Part shown: one piece after another, positions 61,696 to 64,000 of the stretch
How positions within the stretch are numbered: position 1 is the stretch's first letter
Layout of the letters: every line of letters begins with the position of its first letter
Origin: Mycolicibacterium aurum
GTDB lineage: Bacteria > Actinomycetota > Actinomycetes > Mycobacteriales > Mycobacteriaceae
NCBI GenBank assembly: GCA_900078775.1
Contig: LT549889.1
Location: forward strand, 4,774,001-4,838,000
Reading direction: 5' to 3'
Length of the DNA: 64,000 nt
Position numbers and translations under genes: made by a program
The notes under the pieces: model-generated
Database searches by the model: none
Seen by the model: the letters and a program-made list of their open reading frames with translations, nothing else
What the model was told of the DNA's origin: nothing

Positions 61696-62868
61696 ATGCG
61701 AGATGCGGTCATCGTTGCCGCCGTCAGGACCCCCATCGGCCGGCGAAACGGCGGACTCAAGGATGTTCATGCCGTCGACCTCTCGGCGCTGGTCCTGCAG
61801 GAGTTGGCCGCGCGCACGGGCATCGAGCCGAGGGTGGTCGACGATGTGCACTGGGGCAATGTGATCAGCATCGGCCAACAGTCGGGGAATGTGGGTCGGA
61901 TGGCGGTGCTCGCCGCCGGGTGGCCGGAAAGCATTCCCGGCTTCACGCTGGATCGGCAGTGCGGGTCGTCCCAGCAGGCGATCTCCACGGCCGCCGCCAC
62001 AGTCATCTCCGGGCAGGCCGACGTCATCGTGGCCGGTGGGGTCGAGATGATGTCGGGAGTGCCCATGACCGCGGCCTATGTCGAGGGGACCGGCGAGATG
62101 GGCGGTGAGGCCGTCGCGCGTTATGCCGAGGCCTTGGCTGCCCCCGGGTTCAACGGCCGGTTCAATCAGGGCGCCGGAGCTGAACTGATCGCGCAGGAGT
62201 ACGGCCTGTCGCGGACGCAGCTCGACGAGTATTCCCTGATGTCCCATGAACGCGCCGCGAAAGCGCAGGACAGTGGCGCCTTCGACGATGAGATCGTGTC
62301 GGTCCCCATCGAGAACTCGCCTGTCCTCGCCGACGAAGGTGTCCGGCGGGAATCGACCCTCGAATCCCTGGGCAAGCTCAAGACACCGTTCCTGGCCGAC
62401 GGAAAGATCAGTGCCGGCAACAGCTCGCAGATTTCCGACGGAGCCGCCGGGGTGATCGTCACGACGTCCGAACGTGCGCACTCGCTGGGGCTGACCCCGC
62501 TGGCGCGGGTCCACACGGCCGTGGTGACCGGTGATGATCCCGTCAAGATGCTCACCGGGCCCATCCCCGCAACGGCACTTGCGCTCAAGCGATCCGGGTT
62601 GTCGCTGGACGATATCGACGCCTTCGAAGTCAACGAGGCCTTTGCCTCGGTTCCGTTGGCCTGGCAGGCGGCCGTCGGCGCCCCCATCGAGAAGCTCAAC
62701 CCACTCGGTGGCGCCATCGCGCTCGGGCATCCGCTCGGGTGCTCCGGTGCCAGGCTGGCCACCACCTTGATCCACCACCTGCGGCACACGGGCGGACGAT
62801 TCGGGCTGCAGACCATGTGTGAAGGCGGCGGGACCGCCAACGCCACCATCTACGAACGTCTTTCCTGA
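61696..62868 (+). CDS. acetyl-CoA acetyltransferase / 3-ketoacyl-CoA thiolase
   Basis: A 390-residue thiolase. The acyl-accepting cysteine is in LDRQCGSSQQAI (about residue 88), with NEAFA (about 316) and GHPLGCSGAR (about 344-353) carrying the catalytic His and second Cys. All three thiolase motifs are intact. ATG 61696 has GAGGAGA upstream; an earlier GTG/ATG at 61660 would lie close to the operator. First gene of the plus-strand arm. Confidence 0.92.
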   Translation: MRDAVIVAAVRTPIGRRNGGLKDVHAVDLSALVLQELAARTGIEPRVVDDVHWGNVISIGQQSGNVGRMAVLAAGWPESIPGFTLDRQCGSSQQAISTAAATVISGQADVIVAGGVEMMSGVPMTAAYVEGTGEMGGEAVARYAEALAAPGFNGRFNQGAGAELIAQEYGLSRTQLDEYSLMSHERAAKAQDSGAFDDEIVSVPIENSPVLADEGVRRESTLESLGKLKTPFLADGKISAGNSSQISDGAAGVIVTTSERAHSLGLTPLARVHTAVVTGDDPVKMLTGPIPATALALKRSGLSLDDIDAFEVNEAFASVPLAWQAAVGAPIEKLNPLGGAIALGHPLGCSGARLATTLIHHLRHTGGRFGLQTMCEGGGTANATIYERLS

Positions 62869-62899
62869 CAGCGTCAAATACGAAGAGGTAATAACAGTC

Positions 62900-63673
62900 A
62901 TGGCTTTGAATACCGATTCCTCGGTGCTGGTCAGCGGTGGCGTCGGCGGTCTGGGAGCAGCCACCGTCCGTCGGCTGCACGCAGAGGGCTTGTCCGTCGT
63001 GGTCTGCGATCTGGCCGAGGAGCGTGGCCGGGCGCTGGTCGACGAACTGGGCTCCCGGGCCGTTTTCACCCGCATCGACGTCACCGATTCGGACAGCGTG
63101 TCGGCCGCCATCGCCACAGCGGCCGATCTGGCGCCGCTGCGGTATGCCGTTGTCGCCCACGGCGGTCCCGGGGTCGCCGAGCGGATCGTGACACGCAGCG
63201 GTGCCCCGACCGATTTCGACACCTACCGTTCGACGATCGAGGTGTACCTCAACGGCACCTTCAATCTGCTGCGACTCACCGCCGCGGCGATCGCCACGGC
63301 AGAGCCAGACGCCGACGGCGAGCGAGGTGCCATCGTGCTCACCTCCTCCATCGCGGCCTACGAGGGGCAGATCGGCCAGACCGCCTATGCCGTGGCCAAG
63401 GCCGGTGTCGTCGGCATGACCCTGGCGTCGGCCCGTGATCTCAGCGCGGTCGGCATCCGGGTCAACTCCATCGCCCCGGGCACCATGCGCACCCCGATCA
63501 TGGAATCCGTCGGCGATGAAGCGCTGGCCAAGTTCGCCGCCAGCGTTCCGTTCCCCAAGCGACTCGGCACACCCGAGGAATTCGCGGATGCCGCGGAGTT
63601 CCTGCTGAGCAATCGGTACGTCAACGGCGAGGTGTTGCGACTCGATGGCGCACAGCGCTTTGCCCCTCGTTAA
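62900..63673 (+). CDS. SDR-family 3-hydroxyacyl-CoA dehydrogenase-like protein
   Basis: A 257-residue SDR with the cofactor loop SGGVGGLG (about 13-20), AHGGPG in place of NNAG, and YAVAK (about 161-165). GERGAIVLTSSIAAYEGQIGQTAYAVAKAGVVGMTL resembles type-II 3-hydroxyacyl-CoA dehydrogenases (HSD10-like); cited here as a motif region. AGAGGTAA precedes the ATG. It sits between the thiolase and the AMP-ligase, fitting the last steps of a beta-oxidation cycle. Confidence 0.85.
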   Translation: MALNTDSSVLVSGGVGGLGAATVRRLHAEGLSVVVCDLAEERGRALVDELGSRAVFTRIDVTDSDSVSAAIATAADLAPLRYAVVAHGGPGVAERIVTRSGAPTDFDTYRSTIEVYLNGTFNLLRLTAAAIATAEPDADGERGAIVLTSSIAAYEGQIGQTAYAVAKAGVVGMTLASARDLSAVGIRVNSIAPGTMRTPIMESVGDEALAKFAASVPFPKRLGTPEEFADAAEFLLSNRYVNGEVLRLDGAQRFAPR

Positions 63674-63707
63674 CTGAGCCGTCCGGGAACACCGATCGGA
63701 GATGCCG

Positions 63708-64000
63708 TGACGTCCACGTTGACCACGGGAAGTCCCGCCCCGGTCCCCGCCGAACTGCGGCAGCACTACCTGCGCAGCGGACTGTGGGATGACACGACGT
63801 TCAGTTCCTTGTTGCTCGGCGGCCTGGATCGTCGACCAGATCAGCGAATAGTGCTGTGGTCCAACCGGGTGCGTCGCAGTGAGACATTCGCCGGGCTGGC
63901 CGATGCCGCCCGGCGATTCGCTCACGGACTGTCGACCCTGGGTGTCGGACCGGGGGATCGGGTGGTGCTCTGGCTGCCGAACGGGTGGGAAGCGTTGGTC
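63708..64000 (+). CDS. acyl-CoA synthetase (AMP-forming), 5' part only
   Basis: The first 97 codons of an ANL-superfamily ligase, cut by the window edge. ELRQHYLRSGLWDDTTFSSL and RRFAHGLSTLGVGPGDRVVL match the N-terminus of cyclohexanecarboxylate/2,3-dihydroxybenzoate-type ligases. It would activate the module's carboxylic acid substrate to its CoA ester. GTG start at 63708, 34 bases after the SDR. The catalytic motifs lie outside the window. Confidence 0.85.

Noticed and set aside
1..64000. tRNA, rRNA, CRISPR array or intact transposase
   Set aside because: I saw no tRNA/rRNA signature, no regularly spaced repeats of CRISPR size and no transposase or integrase reading frame.

Overview
The window is high-GC actinobacterial DNA carrying the replication-origin region of a fast-growing mycobacterium (Mycolicibacterium type). 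The evidence is the order gnd-dnaN-oriC-dnaA followed by rpmH-rnpA-yidD-yidC-jag-rsmG-parA-parB, near-identity of many products to known mycobacterial proteins (CwlM, SigM, MurJ with a pseudokinase, PonA1, Ino1), and a GH63 glucosylglycerate hydrolase. Homologues of M. tuberculosis Rv3924c-Rv3906c run directly into homologues of Rv0036c-Rv0058. This is the arrangement I recall for M. smegmatis, not M. tuberculosis, where the two blocks lie on opposite sides of oriC.

Layout. 1-3.4 kb: 5' end of gnd, dnaN, oriC (DnaA boxes and an AT-rich stretch) and dnaA, all on the minus strand. 3.4-9.3 kb: rpmH to parB on the plus strand, with two parS sites inside the rsmG and parA coding sequences. 9.3-21.2 kb: a Rv3916c-like gene, then minus-strand cell-envelope and redox genes (cwlM, trxA, trxB, rsmA-sigM, murJ, a DUF6049 gene, mutT4). 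21.3-28.7 kb: pcnA with an in-frame repeat insertion, an Asp/Gly-repeat protein, an ankyrin protein, a TIGR03084-type gene carrying a third parS, an MFS protein, yqgE and a frameshifted mtc28-like antigen gene. 28.9-42.9 kb: leuS, an SDR, ggH, a MarR regulator, an amino-acid ABC transporter, an F420-type oxidoreductase, a PhoX-like protein, a secreted metalloprotease and an esterase. 42.9-57.9 kb: padR-ino1, two DUF1707 paralogues separated by palindromic repeats, ponA1 with a GT87-type gene, a cobalamin-riboswitch btuFCD operon, rpsF-ssb-rpsR-rplI and dnaB. 57.9-58.5 kb is a non-coding scar with IS-like repeats. 58.5-64 kb is a divergent acyl-CoA degradation module (SDR, enoyl-CoA hydratase, a small protein, acyl-CoA dehydrogenase, thiolase, SDR, AMP-ligase) around a perfect 13-bp-arm palindrome.

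How it works together. The core is replication and segregation (DnaA, DnaN, DnaB, SSB, ParA, ParB, parS) beside envelope synthesis (MurJ, CwlM, PonA1, YidC, Jag). CwlM and MurJ belong to one PknB-controlled peptidoglycan-precursor circuit. Accessory insertions are the B12 transport operon and the acyl-CoA module.

Points most worth a second look: low-GC codon patches in dnaB at the two classical DnaB intein sites; a DnaA-box cluster upstream of dnaB; a parS about 15 kb downstream of parB; two single-base frameshifts probably in G5 runs (mutT4, mtc28); the in-frame repeat pair in pcnA; the palindromic repeats between the DUF1707 genes; and the palindrome-controlled acyl-CoA module beside an IS-like scar.
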